From positions 1 through 33,973 of the forward strand of contig JBMOEX010000006.1 of NCBI GenBank assembly GCA_049314535.1: 33,973 nucleotides of DNA, written 5' to 3'. Positions 22,923 through 30,897 of the stretch are shown piece after piece. Numbering within the stretch: the stretch's first letter is position 1; each line of letters starts with the position of its first letter. Made by a program: the position numbers and the translations under genes. A model generated the notes under the pieces. It searched no databases and was not told the origin of the DNA. It saw only the letters and a program-made list of their open reading frames with translations. Source of the stretch: LMEP-6097 sp049314535. Lineage in GTDB: Bacteria; Cyanobacteriota; Vampirovibrionia; LMEP-6097.

Positions 22923-23948
22923 ATGTCTTTAAATACGCATACATTTACCACAAAAAAAAAGATTAGCATCGGAGGCATCGAGTTAAAAGGCCGTGTTTAT
23001 ATTCCGCCCATGGCTGGCTTCACTGATCTTCCTTATCGCATGGTGGCTAGAGAGTTTGACCCTGATGTACTGATGTCTACTGAAATGCTTAGCTCTAGAG
23101 CTATGATCTACAGCGATATATATAAATCTCCTTCAGAGCCTAGTAAAATGGATATTCCAGAAGGTGAGTCACTTACGGGTGTTCAGCTTTTCGGGCATGA
23201 GCCAGAATTAATGGCTTTAGCTGCAAAGATGGCTACTGAGGCGGGAGCTAGGTTTATAGATATTAATATGGGCTGTCCCGTTCCTAAAATCGTGAATGGT
23301 AAAGATGGTGCAGCATTAATGAAAGAGCCAGAACTTGCTTGTGAAATAGTGAAAGCGGTAATTTCATCTACGCATTTACCAGTTACTGTTAAAACCAGGC
23401 TGGGCTGGTGCTATGGCAGTCTTAACGCTAGAGATTTAGCTTTTAAATTCCAGGATTTAGGAGTTGCAGCTTTAACACTGCATGGCCGTACACGTTCTCA
23501 GAAATATGAAGGAGAAGCACAGTGGGAGCTGATCGGTGAAGCTATAGCTGGTTTAGATATACCAGTTTTCGCGAATGGTGATATTAAGACTTTAGAAGAC
23601 GTTAAAGAGATTTTAGAAACGACGGGAGCAAGTGGGGTAGCCATCGCTAGAGGCACTATGGGTAGACCATGGTTCTCTAGACAGGTAAATCACTATCTCG
23701 AAACAGGTGAAGTGCTTCCAGAGCCGAGTCATGCGGAGAGGCTTGAGCTATCTTTAAGGCACTGTAAGTTAATGGTAGATTATCGTGGCGAAAAATCTGG
23801 TACTAAAGAGATTCGCAAGCACATCGTGAAATATACTCAAGGCATTCCAAATTCATCAGAGATGCGTGCAAAGTTAAGCACTCTTAATTCCTATGCGGAG
23901 GCTGAGGATATGATTAATGTTTTAAAAGAAAGTTTAATTAGTAAATAA
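22923..23948 (+). CDS. dus: tRNA-dihydrouridine synthase
   Basis: FMN-dependent enzyme that reduces uridines in the tRNA D-loop. From the ATG at 22923 it has 341 residues: PPMAGFTDLPYR (FMN phosphate and start of the barrel, about 28-39), the catalytic cysteine C118 in INMGCPVPKIVNGKDGAALM, TVKTRLGW, HGRTRSQKYEG and NGDI. The overall pattern is DusB-like (Dus of the COG0042 group). The frame stays open to a GTG at 22881, but those 14 residues are hydrophobic and not family-like. It is convergent with the small orphan gene across 7 bases. Confidence 0.94.
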   Translation: MSLNTHTFTTKKKISIGGIELKGRVYIPPMAGFTDLPYRMVAREFDPDVLMSTEMLSSRAMIYSDIYKSPSEPSKMDIPEGESLTGVQLFGHEPELMALAAKMATEAGARFIDINMGCPVPKIVNGKDGAALMKEPELACEIVKAVISSTHLPVTVKTRLGWCYGSLNARDLAFKFQDLGVAALTLHGRTRSQKYEGEAQWELIGEAIAGLDIPVFANGDIKTLEDVKEILETTGASGVAIARGTMGRPWFSRQVNHYLETGEVLPEPSHAERLELSLRHCKLMVDYRGEKSGTKEIRKHIVKYTQGIPNSSEMRAKLSTLNSYAEAEDMINVLKESLISK

Positions 23949-23955
23949 AATTTAA

Positions 23956-24342
23956 TTAAGCGGTAGCTAATTCTCTACCTTGTTCTCTGTTTGATGAACG
24001 AAATGAGCTCAATGAACCAGATTTGAAATCATTTCCAGAAAGTCTATTTGGCATCCAAGCCCCATTTGACACAGAAGCTTGAGCTGCGTTGTTAGCAACA
24101 TTGGAAGAAAAAGCTGATTTAGAGAAACTATCTTGAGTGAAAAATCCTGAGTTTCTGTTTTCAGGATTGTTTTGAGAGTTTTGAGTATATAAAGGCTTTC
24201 TTTCAGCTAAGACAGTAAATTCTGCATCCACGATGTCTGCCTTTGAATATATCTTAAATGTTTGTTTTTCAGTATTCGCTGATTTAGGTTTGACATTATG
24301 TCCACCAAACAAGTTACTGAATATAGTATTGCTTACCACCAT
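23956..24342 (-). CDS. Ser/Asn-rich small protein, unknown function
   Basis: A 128-residue protein, divergent from dnaA. Residues about 25-50 (TFKIYSKADIVDAEFTVLAE) look like a short beta-rich region. The rest is rich in Ser, Asn, Phe and Gln and probably disordered. No signal peptide, membrane segment or known motif. The ATG at 24342 has no strong Shine-Dalgarno. It is short and of low complexity, so the confidence that it is expressed is moderate. Its location next to dnaA could place it under control of the same intergenic region. Confidence 0.5.
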   Translation of the reverse strand: MVVSNTIFSNLFGGHNVKPKSANTEKQTFKIYSKADIVDAEFTVLAERKPLYTQNSQNNPENRNSGFFTQDSFSKSAFSSNVANNAAQASVSNGAWMPNRLSGNDFKSGSLSSFRSSNREQGRELATA

Positions 24343-24361
24343 ACAGAGTACTTATTGCCAA

Positions 24362-24377
24362 GTTAGGTTAACTTAAC
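24362..24377. promoter_or_regulatory. Imperfect 16-bp palindrome between the divergent orphan and dnaA
   Basis: GTTAGGTTAACTTAAC is a palindrome around GTTAAC with one mismatched pair. It lies in the 180-base gap upstream of dnaA, which is otherwise very AT-rich. An operator site is possible. No DnaA box of the TTATCCACA type was seen nearby. Confidence 0.35.
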
Positions 24378-24386
24378 ATTAAGAGC

Positions 24387-24406
24387 AAAGTTTTTTTTAA
24401 AACTTT
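24387..24406. other. AT-only hairpin upstream of dnaA
   Basis: AAAGTTTT (24387-24394) and AAAACTTT (24399-24406) form a perfect 8-bp inverted repeat with a 4-T loop, followed by more A/T-rich sequence to about 24500. It may be part of the dnaA leader, or of an easily melted region if the origin is here. Neither is proved. Confidence 0.3.
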
Positions 24407-24522
24407 TTGATAATAATTTTTAAAATAATATGGCTTTTAAAATTTCATTGATCATATTTTGATTTCTACGAAAAAATTTAATTTTCAAGTTAAAAATTTC
24501 TAAGACAAGTAAAGGTCTTTCA

Positions 24523-26136
24523 ATGATATATTTAAATAATCCCAATTTTCACAACTCGAAAACACCACACATGAAGACAGTCACAGACAGCTTTACACCG
24601 ACAAACCACCCCCTAAATGAAATCAACTCCAAACAAGAAACCCATAATTTAAAAGCAATTTGGGTAAAAATTTTAGAAAATCTTCCAAAAAAAATTAAGC
24701 AAACTAGTATAGATACTTGGCTTCGTCCTTGCTTACTTGTCGAAATTAATGAGCAGGAATTAGTTATCGCTGTTAAGAACGAGTTTTCAAGAAAATTAAT
24801 CGCTCAAAGTTACAGTGAAGCTATACATAAATCTAGTAAGGAAGTGCTAGCAGCTTCGTATAGTATTAGATTTACTACTTCATCAAAACACCAGACTTTA
24901 ACTCTTGAGGATGATTTAGAGGATGGTCTTATAGAAGAAAATGAAGCTGATTCACTTTCAGATAAAGTTAATTCTAAAAAAAACTCTAAAGCAGTTAAAA
25001 CTAATTCTGAGACTAAAGTAAGACAGAAGAGTTTCGCTGAAATTAGTCCAGAGGAAATTAATCATAGAAGGGACTGCTTCACGAATCCTAATAACGGTAT
25101 TTCTAATAAATTACGTTTTGATAATTTTATTGCTTGTAAAGCTAATATCGGAGCTGTTTCATTTGCGAAGGCTATCGTGGAGAATCAGTTGGGTTCTTAC
25201 TATAATTCACTATTTATCACATCTGATGTAGGTTTAGGGAAGACGCACCTATTACATGCAGTGGCTAATGAAGCTTTACATGCTGATTCTTTCACTAAAG
25301 TTAGATATATAAAAGCTGAGGATTATGTAAATGAGTTCGTTCTATCTATAAAGAATAAGTCTTATGAAAACTTTAAAAAGAAATTTCGTAATTTAGATTT
25401 ACTATTGCTGGATGAAGCACAGTTTCTGGATGGAAAGAAATCCACTCAGCAGGAATTTTGCAGTAATTTCGATGCGATTATCAGCAGTGGCGGGAAAGTT
25501 ATAATCGCTTCTAATAAAGCTTTAGATGATTATGAAAAAATAGAAAAAAAGCTGAAAAGCAGATTACAGGGATCTCTTATCGCAGAATTATCTCCAGTTG
25601 ATTATCAAGCTCGTATAGCGATTATAGAGAATAAAATTCAAGCAGCGAATCTTAAAATCAGCTGTGGTCATAAAGTGGCTTTAGCAGAGAAGTTTAATGG
25701 TAATGTTCGAGAATTAGAGGGGGCATTGCTGAAAATATCAGCCTTAAATAATTTCTCGGATTTAGACATTCTTGAGATAGATAGTAAAACTATCTCCGAT
25801 ATGTTCGGTGCTGTTTATTTAGATGAGAAGAATAATGGTATTAGTATTCAGAAAATTACTCGTTTAGTAGCAGAAAAACTTGAGCTTAGAGTTGAAGATT
25901 TACAGAGTGCTAAAAGATCTCAAGCTATAGCCCAGGCTAGGCATATAGCTATCTTTTTAAGTAATGAATTTTTGGAAATTAGTTACCAGAGAATAGGAGA
26001 ATTCTTTGGTGGTAGGAAGCATAGTTCAGTTATTCACTCAATAAAAACAGTCGCTAATCAACTTAACTCCAAGCTTTCTAAGTCTAAGGACTTGAAAAAG
26101 TTTTTAGATGATATAAGATCTTCCTTAAGGGAATAA
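24523..26136 (+). CDS. dnaA: Chromosomal replication initiator DnaA
   Basis: AAA+ protein that binds origin DnaA boxes and opens DNA for replication. The 537-residue protein has domain I (about 44-110, IWVKILENLPKKIKQTSIDTWLRP), a poorly conserved acidic/Lys-rich linker (about 120-180), the AAA+ domain (about 190-410) with Walker B LLLLDEAQFL (about 293-302), and domain IV (about 440-537) with the DnaA signature GGRKHSSVIHSI. Departures from consensus: Walker A reads SDVGLGKT (234-241) where GGVGLGKT is usual, and the usual RxRxxxxPRQ of the DNA-binding helix appears as KRSQAIAQARHI. The arginine-finger region reads KLKSRLQGSL. It starts at ATG 24523 with AAAGG upstream; an ATG at 24571 is an alternative. 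It is divergent from a small orphan gene and not next to dnaN. Confidence 0.93.
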   Translation: MIYLNNPNFHNSKTPHMKTVTDSFTPTNHPLNEINSKQETHNLKAIWVKILENLPKKIKQTSIDTWLRPCLLVEINEQELVIAVKNEFSRKLIAQSYSEAIHKSSKEVLAASYSIRFTTSSKHQTLTLEDDLEDGLIEENEADSLSDKVNSKKNSKAVKTNSETKVRQKSFAEISPEEINHRRDCFTNPNNGISNKLRFDNFIACKANIGAVSFAKAIVENQLGSYYNSLFITSDVGLGKTHLLHAVANEALHADSFTKVRYIKAEDYVNEFVLSIKNKSYENFKKKFRNLDLLLLDEAQFLDGKKSTQQEFCSNFDAIISSGGKVIIASNKALDDYEKIEKKLKSRLQGSLIAELSPVDYQARIAIIENKIQAANLKISCGHKVALAEKFNGNVRELEGALLKISALNNFSDLDILEIDSKTISDMFGAVYLDEKNNGISIQKITRLVAEKLELRVEDLQSAKRSQAIAQARHIAIFLSNEFLEISYQRIGEFFGGRKHSSVIHSIKTVANQLNSKLSKSKDLKKFLDDIRSSLRE

Positions 26137-26146
26137 GCGTTTTATT

Positions 26147-27259
26147 ATGGAAAGCATTAGTAAAGAAGGTATTCAGACTCTATATAGTAAAGAAAACCCC
26201 TTCCTTGCTAAGCTTGTGGAGAATTATAAGCTAAATAAAGAAGGCTCAAGTAAAGATACACGTCATATAGTCTTTGATTTAGAAGATAGCGGGCTGAGTT
26301 ATTCCCCTGGTGATTCTCTATATATAGTTCCAGACAATGATCCAGTCTTAGTGAAGGAAATTCTTTCTTTGCTTGATCTTGATTACGCTGAAGAGTTTGA
26401 ATTTAACAGGTTTTTAAAAGAAGTGAATATTACAAGACCGAGTAATAAATTATTCACTTTTATCGCTAGCAAGACTTCCGCTGATGGAAAGCTTCTTGGT
26501 GAAGAACTTTTAGGGTATTCGACAGTAGGAGTGTTAAAGGCTGTTAAAGAAAAATATCCAGATTTTTCTTTAACTAGTAATGAATTAGTTGAAAACTCAT
26601 CAAAAGTTTTAGGCAGGGCTTATTCTATAGCTTCATCTTTAAATGCTCATCCAAGAAAGGTAGAGCTATGTATTTCACGTGTAGATGGCTTAATTAATAA
26701 CCAAAGAGTTTTAGGATTATGCTCAAACTATATCAGTGACAGGGTTCCACTGAATGAAAATCTTACGAAAATTTACTTACATACTAATGATAAATTTAGA
26801 TTGCCGCAGGACAGTTCAATCGACATAATTATGGTGGGGCCAGGTACTGGTATTGCACCGTTTAGAGCTTTTATTGAAGAGCGTAATTATTTACGCCAAA
26901 GTGGTAAAAAGGTTGGTAGGGATTGGCTTTTTTTCGGAGATCAAAAATCTGAATATGATTATCTCTACGGCGAAGAATTAGAAACTTATAGACGAGATTT
27001 TAATCTCAGTTTAGACTTAGCTTTTTCTCGTGATCAGGATTTTAAAGTTTATGTTCAAGATCGCATGAAAGAAAAGTCTGAAGAAATATTTAGATGGCTA
27101 GAAAATGGCGCACATTTTTATGTCTGTGGTGATGCACGTAAAATGGCGAAAGACGTGGATACTGCTCTGCGAGAAATAGCTGCTGAGCATGGTAAAGATC
27201 CTGATCTTTATATTACTGAACTTAAAAACACACAAAGATATTCAAGAGATGTATATTAA
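26147..27259 (+). CDS. CysJ-like FAD/NADPH oxidoreductase without flavodoxin domain
   Basis: A 370-residue ferredoxin-NADP-reductase-fold flavoprotein. The FAD site RAYSIASS (about 157-164), the NADP pyrophosphate loop GPGTGIAPFRAFIEERN, LFFGDQKSEYDYLYGEEL, AFSRDQ, YVQDRMKE, YVCGDARKMAKDVD and the terminal SRDVY closely follow the C-terminal half of sulfite reductase flavoprotein CysJ. The flavodoxin domain of CysJ is absent, and the protein starts near the FAD domain, so electrons must pass to a separate carrier (flavodoxin or ferredoxin). No sulfite reductase hemoprotein gene is adjacent. It lies 10 bases downstream of dnaA. Whether it serves sulfite reduction or general NADPH-ferredoxin exchange cannot be told from sequence. 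Confidence 0.88.
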   Translation: MESISKEGIQTLYSKENPFLAKLVENYKLNKEGSSKDTRHIVFDLEDSGLSYSPGDSLYIVPDNDPVLVKEILSLLDLDYAEEFEFNRFLKEVNITRPSNKLFTFIASKTSADGKLLGEELLGYSTVGVLKAVKEKYPDFSLTSNELVENSSKVLGRAYSIASSLNAHPRKVELCISRVDGLINNQRVLGLCSNYISDRVPLNENLTKIYLHTNDKFRLPQDSSIDIIMVGPGTGIAPFRAFIEERNYLRQSGKKVGRDWLFFGDQKSEYDYLYGEELETYRRDFNLSLDLAFSRDQDFKVYVQDRMKEKSEEIFRWLENGAHFYVCGDARKMAKDVDTALREIAAEHGKDPDLYITELKNTQRYSRDVY

Positions 27260-27266
27260 TTAAATG

Positions 27267-27324
27267 ATGAGACCGCTGTACAACGTGCAACAACGCAGAA
27301 AATGGAGTTGTGCAGCGGTCTCAT
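27267..27324 (+). repeat. Palindromic repeat, family B, with internal deletion
   Basis: Ends ATGAGACCGCTGTACAAC and GTTGTGCAGCGGTCTCAT form an 18-bp inverted repeat with one mismatch. The core is cut down to GTGCAACAACGCAGAAAATG; the CAAGGCTGAGGAGGACG part is missing. It lies between the CysJ-like gene and comEC, close to the comEC ribosome-binding site. Confidence 0.93.
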
Positions 27325-27342
27325 GAAGGAAGCCGTGTGTAA

Positions 27343-29283
27343 TTGAACTTACTATTTGCTGCTATCGGCACTATTATTGGTGCCTTAATATTTGTTATCG
27401 CTGACTACAGAGTCTTAGTTACGACTTTCGTCTGCTTCTTTCTGTCTAGCCTTGCGTTTACTAGTTTGACAAGGTACAAGGCAGTTATTATCAGCTTATT
27501 TACGTTTATACTGCTGATGTTTTTTAACTATAACTTTAGAGCGGAATACCTTCAGTATTTAGATCCTAATAAAGTTTATAAGAGTTCTGAAATACAGTAC
27601 TTAAAGATAGAAACTCCAGCCAACCAAAATGATTTTTTTCAAGATGAATTTATCGTTAGTCTAAAAAAACGTGATCCTAGTTTAATAGATAGGATTAAAG
27701 ATGTTTTTATTCCTTATCGTTTTTTGTTTGTTATTAAATCAGGCAAGGGTTTTCAGCAAGGTGACATAATTAATCTTGGCGAGGCAGTTCCAGAGTTTAA
27801 GATCCTGACTGGTTTTAAAGCGAAAATATTAAAGAAAGAAAAAGTATTCTTTAAAATTAAAGCTAAGGAGCTGGAAAGAAAGATAAATTTTGAAAAGCAT
27901 GAATTAGATGTTTTTAGCGATACTCGGCAGCAGATAAAGCGATATTTTCTAAAAACTCTTGGGCAAGAACAAGGTCTAATTACCACTAGTCTGCTATTCG
28001 GTTCTCGGGTAGCTAAGATCCCAGATGAAGTGATGCTCGGCATTAAGAGATTAGGGCTGAGTCATATCTTCGCTGCGTCTGGCTTTCATTTAATGTTACT
28101 TGCTGGATTTTTGCAGTTCATCTTTACTCGGCTGAGATTAAATTCAAGATTAGAATCGTTATTAATTATTACGCTAAGCATTATCTATACTGGGCTTGCA
28201 GGTTTTAGTCCTTCCATAGTTAGGTCAGCAGTCTGTATAACTGCTTTTTATTTAGCTAAGCTTGCGAATCGTAAAATTAATAACCTGAAATTACTTACGA
28301 TTCTTGCAGGTATAGTTATTTTTATAGACCCTTATTCTATTTTAGATTTAGGCTTACAACTCAGTTATTTAGCTACTTTGGCTATTTTAATATGGGCAAG
28401 TCCCATCAACCGAAAATTAGAAGAAGACTTTAGTGCAGGAAAATACATTCGTGAAAGCTTAGCTCTCTCGCTTGCTGTGCAGACTCTGATCGCTCCATTA
28501 ACGCTCTATTATTTCAAAAGTTTTCCAGTTTGGAGCATACTTGCTAACCTAATTTTCACGCCGTTACTCTCAGCCGTTATAGTTTTAGCCGTTTTTGGTA
28601 TGAGCTTTATTATTAATCCGATATTAGGTTTCAGTCTATATCTGTTCAAGCTCAGTGAATATCTACCTTGGGTGAATTATCAAATAGAATTTTCTTTTGC
28701 AAGCATGATACTGCTATTAATAATTCTTAATTTTTCTGCTTTTCTCTACTGTAATAAAGAGTTTTTAAAATCAACAATACTTAGAAGCAGTATCTTAGCT
28801 TCTCTCTTCATGTTGTTACTGTCTAAAACCCTTCCAGTGTATGGGATTCAAGAGTTTTATATTCGCTATGGTCATTTCGATACTTTTATAGAAAGAGAAA
28901 TTCATGAGATGAAGAAAAGTAAAACTAACTATAAATACTTCACTAAAGCAGGCTTAGAAGGTTTAATTATTTTAGATACTAGTTCTTTGAAAAAATTAAA
29001 AAGCTTAGATGGCAAGCTGCGAGAAGTACAGATGCTAGTATTACCATCGTTAAAAACTAATTCTATATATTTAGAGACTTTAACTAAAGTCTTAAAGCCT
29101 CAGTTTGTCCTCATTTCAACTAAAAGTAAGTCTGCAAACGCAGAAAATGGAGTTGTGCAGCGGTCTCATAAATCTAAAAATATAGAAGAGAATTTAAAAC
29201 ACCTAAGAGAAAGCTCAAATGTACTTTTTAATGAAGGAAAATTAGTAGTATCTGACAATAAGTACTGGAGAATATATAATTAA
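27343..29283 (+). CDS. comEC: DNA uptake channel protein ComEC/Rec2
   Basis: Inner-membrane channel that carries single-stranded DNA into the cell during natural transformation. The 646-residue protein has two or three N-terminal helices (about 1-65), an OB-like soluble domain (about 80-190) and the polytopic competence domain (about 205-500) with the signature GLSHIFAASGFHL (238-250) and an FSPSIVRSAVCI segment. The C-terminal ~150 residues replace the usual metallo-beta-lactamase-like domain and lack its HxHxDH motif, so nuclease activity is not expected. Residues 598-609 (ANAENGVVQRSH) are encoded by a family B repeat. The start is TTG at 27343 with AAGGAAG upstream; no in-frame ATG is near. 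Other competence genes are not in the window. Confidence 0.88.
   Translation: MNLLFAAIGTIIGALIFVIADYRVLVTTFVCFFLSSLAFTSLTRYKAVIISLFTFILLMFFNYNFRAEYLQYLDPNKVYKSSEIQYLKIETPANQNDFFQDEFIVSLKKRDPSLIDRIKDVFIPYRFLFVIKSGKGFQQGDIINLGEAVPEFKILTGFKAKILKKEKVFFKIKAKELERKINFEKHELDVFSDTRQQIKRYFLKTLGQEQGLITTSLLFGSRVAKIPDEVMLGIKRLGLSHIFAASGFHLMLLAGFLQFIFTRLRLNSRLESLLIITLSIIYTGLAGFSPSIVRSAVCITAFYLAKLANRKINNLKLLTILAGIVIFIDPYSILDLGLQLSYLATLAILIWASPINRKLEEDFSAGKYIRESLALSLAVQTLIAPLTLYYFKSFPVWSILANLIFTPLLSAVIVLAVFGMSFIINPILGFSLYLFKLSEYLPWVNYQIEFSFASMILLLIILNFSAFLYCNKEFLKSTILRSSILASLFMLLLSKTLPVYGIQEFYIRYGHFDTFIEREIHEMKKSKTNYKYFTKAGLEGLIILDTSSLKKLKSLDGKLREVQMLVLPSLKTNSIYLETLTKVLKPQFVLISTKSKSANAENGVVQRSHKSKNIEENLKHLRESSNVLFNEGKLVVSDNKYWRIYN
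29136..29169 (+). repeat. Palindromic repeat, family B, right half, inside comEC
   Basis: AAACGCAGAAAATGGAGTTG then TGCAGCGGTCTCAT matches the right part of the copy at 27267-27324 exactly. It is translated without a frame break as residues N599 to H609 of ComEC, in the frame also used in the glycosylase. Confidence 0.9.
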
Positions 29284-29299
29284 GCAGGAACCTAAATAA

Positions 29300-30118
29300 A
29301 TGAATCAACTTGAAACTATCGGTATAGACTTCGGCGGAACTAATACTCGGGTCGCACATTTTGAAGGCGATAGAATTTTAAAGCTTATTGAGTTTGCTAC
29401 ACCCAGAAGACCAGAAGAGTTTATTGAAGAGTTTACTAATAAAATACAGGCAATTAAATTCGATAAGGTTACAGCAGCAGCGGTGGGAGCCTGTGGGTTC
29501 TGGGATAAAGACTGTATACTTCGCCAAAGCATTAATCTACCAGACTATATAAATTATCCAGTCTGGCAGAAAGTTTCAGAAATTATCCAAAGACCAGTTT
29601 TAGTTAAAAGTGATGTGGAGCTTGCGGTGATGGGCGAGGCTATTTATGGTTTAGCTGATCAGTTTAATCCAGTACTTTACATCAATATGGGAACAGGATT
29701 CAGTGGAGCATTATTTAAAGATGATCAGATATTCTCTACTGATTTCTCCCCGACTTTAAGACTAGAATATTTAGTGCAGCCAGAATACGTTAAAGACGAG
29801 CATTCAGATGAAGATGAGGCTGATTTTGACGAAGAGACCAAGACTAAAAAATCTATAGCTCTGCTTTCTACTACGCTAATTAACCTATCTTTCATACTTT
29901 CGCCACAAATTATATCGATTGGGGGAGGTAAGATAACCGATGAACGTTGGTCTAATATCATTAAGCCTGCTATTGACCGTGCTTTAGTTTACTTAGATGA
30001 GAATTTAACTTATAAAATTCAGATTCGCAGATCCCAAACTAAGTATCCAGCTATTTATGGCGCTCATGAATTGATTAAACGTAATCTGAGTAAACTTAGT
30101 CCCGCTCTAAGTCATTAA
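29300..30118 (+). CDS. ROK-family sugar kinase-like protein
   Basis: A 272-residue ASKHA-fold kinase. It starts with the phosphate-1 loop IGIDFGGTNTR (7-17), has the likely catalytic aspartate in KSDVELAVMGEAIYG (about 106-120), the phosphate-2 motif NMGTGFSGALF and the adenosine-site IISIGGGKI near 205-213. The ROK zinc motif (CxCGxxGCxE) is absent, and in its place there is a strongly acidic stretch (DEHSDEDEADFDEE, about 167-180). Glucokinase or polyphosphate glucokinase is the most likely type, without certainty. AGGAA precedes the ATG. It lies 16 bases after comEC and 8 bases before flgH, so it may be part of one transcription unit. Confidence 0.78.
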   Translation: MNQLETIGIDFGGTNTRVAHFEGDRILKLIEFATPRRPEEFIEEFTNKIQAIKFDKVTAAAVGACGFWDKDCILRQSINLPDYINYPVWQKVSEIIQRPVLVKSDVELAVMGEAIYGLADQFNPVLYINMGTGFSGALFKDDQIFSTDFSPTLRLEYLVQPEYVKDEHSDEDEADFDEETKTKKSIALLSTTLINLSFILSPQIISIGGGKITDERWSNIIKPAIDRALVYLDENLTYKIQIRRSQTKYPAIYGAHELIKRNLSKLSPALSH

Positions 30119-30126
30119 AAAAATAG

Positions 30127-30804
30127 ATGAATAAACGACCTTATCTTAAAATATTTCTCCTAGTTCTATTCATCCTAGTAATTATTTCACCTGTGCGTAA
30201 TGCTTTAGCTGTCAGTCTTCTTCAAGAAGGTGGTCTTAAAACTACTACTATTACTGGGAGTCCAAGAGGTTTTTATGAAACTTATCAAGCTCGCAATGTA
30301 GGGGATGTAATCACTGTAAGGATTATAGAAAATGTAAATGTTCTAAAACGTAATGAAGTTAGACTGAAGAGAGATACTGACTTAAATGCTAAGTTCGCTT
30401 TTACACAAGGAATGACAGCTACGAGTACAGCTACACCAGCTGATAATGATGTAGCCTCGATGATCACTAGCTTTACCTTCCCCGGTCAATATAAAAGAGG
30501 TTTAGATAGATCTATTAATGTTAATAGTGATGATACTTTCACTACCATGGTTTCAGCTTTAGTGGTCGAAGTAGATGCTCAGAGTAATAATATGGTCGTC
30601 GAAGGCAGTAGGCAGATAGTTATAGAGGGGCAGACTAAAAGCCTTTATGTAAGGGGAATTATAAATCCTCAGGATATAGATTCTAATAATGAAATTCCTA
30701 GTTATAAGTTAGCTAATGCTCAAATACAGGTTATCGGTACTGGTGCTCTAGATAAAGAGAGAGATGGTGGTGTGCTGTTTAATATCTTTAAGTTTCTGAT
30801 TTGA
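30127..30804 (+). CDS. flgH: Flagellar L-ring protein FlgH
   Basis: Forms the outer-membrane L-ring around the flagellar rod. The 225-residue protein has an N-terminal export signal (about 8-28, ending NALA). The family pattern follows: ARNVGDVITVRIIENVNVLK, the central FTTMVSALVVEVDAQSNNMVVEGSRQIVI and the C-terminal GIINPQDIDSNNEIPSYKLANAQIQVIGTG. Enteric FlgH is a lipoprotein, but here no cysteine follows the signal, so it is probably a non-lipidated secreted form. Its usual partner flgI is not adjacent, and the gene is far from fliPQR. It confirms that the flagellum crosses an outer membrane. Confidence 0.92.
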   Translation: MNKRPYLKIFLLVLFILVIISPVRNALAVSLLQEGGLKTTTITGSPRGFYETYQARNVGDVITVRIIENVNVLKRNEVRLKRDTDLNAKFAFTQGMTATSTATPADNDVASMITSFTFPGQYKRGLDRSINVNSDDTFTTMVSALVVEVDAQSNNMVVEGSRQIVIEGQTKSLYVRGIINPQDIDSNNEIPSYKLANAQIQVIGTGALDKERDGGVLFNIFKFLI

Positions 30805-30819
30805 AGATATACATATTCT

Positions 30820-30858
30820 GCTACAATCAGTAAATATCTAATCGTTTGATTTTGTAGC
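30820..30858. promoter_or_regulatory. Inverted repeat between flgH and the M16 peptidase
   Basis: GCTACAA (30820-30826) and TTGTAGC (30852-30858) are a 7-bp inverted repeat with a 25-base loop in the 93-base gap. Possible leader hairpin or operator. No poly-T follows, so a terminator is unlikely. Confidence 0.25.
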
Positions 30859-30897
30859 TTATCTATTCTTCAGCTTATTTTAGGGTTCAGTTAGTTA

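Noticed and set aside
24343..24522. oriC with DnaA boxes
   Set aside because: No TTATCCACA or TTTTCCACA-like boxes were seen; the AT-richness alone is not enough.
2325..29169. CRISPR array
   Set aside because: The repeated elements are palindromic, scattered over 27 kb, of unequal length and partly inside genes; there are no regular spacers or cas genes.
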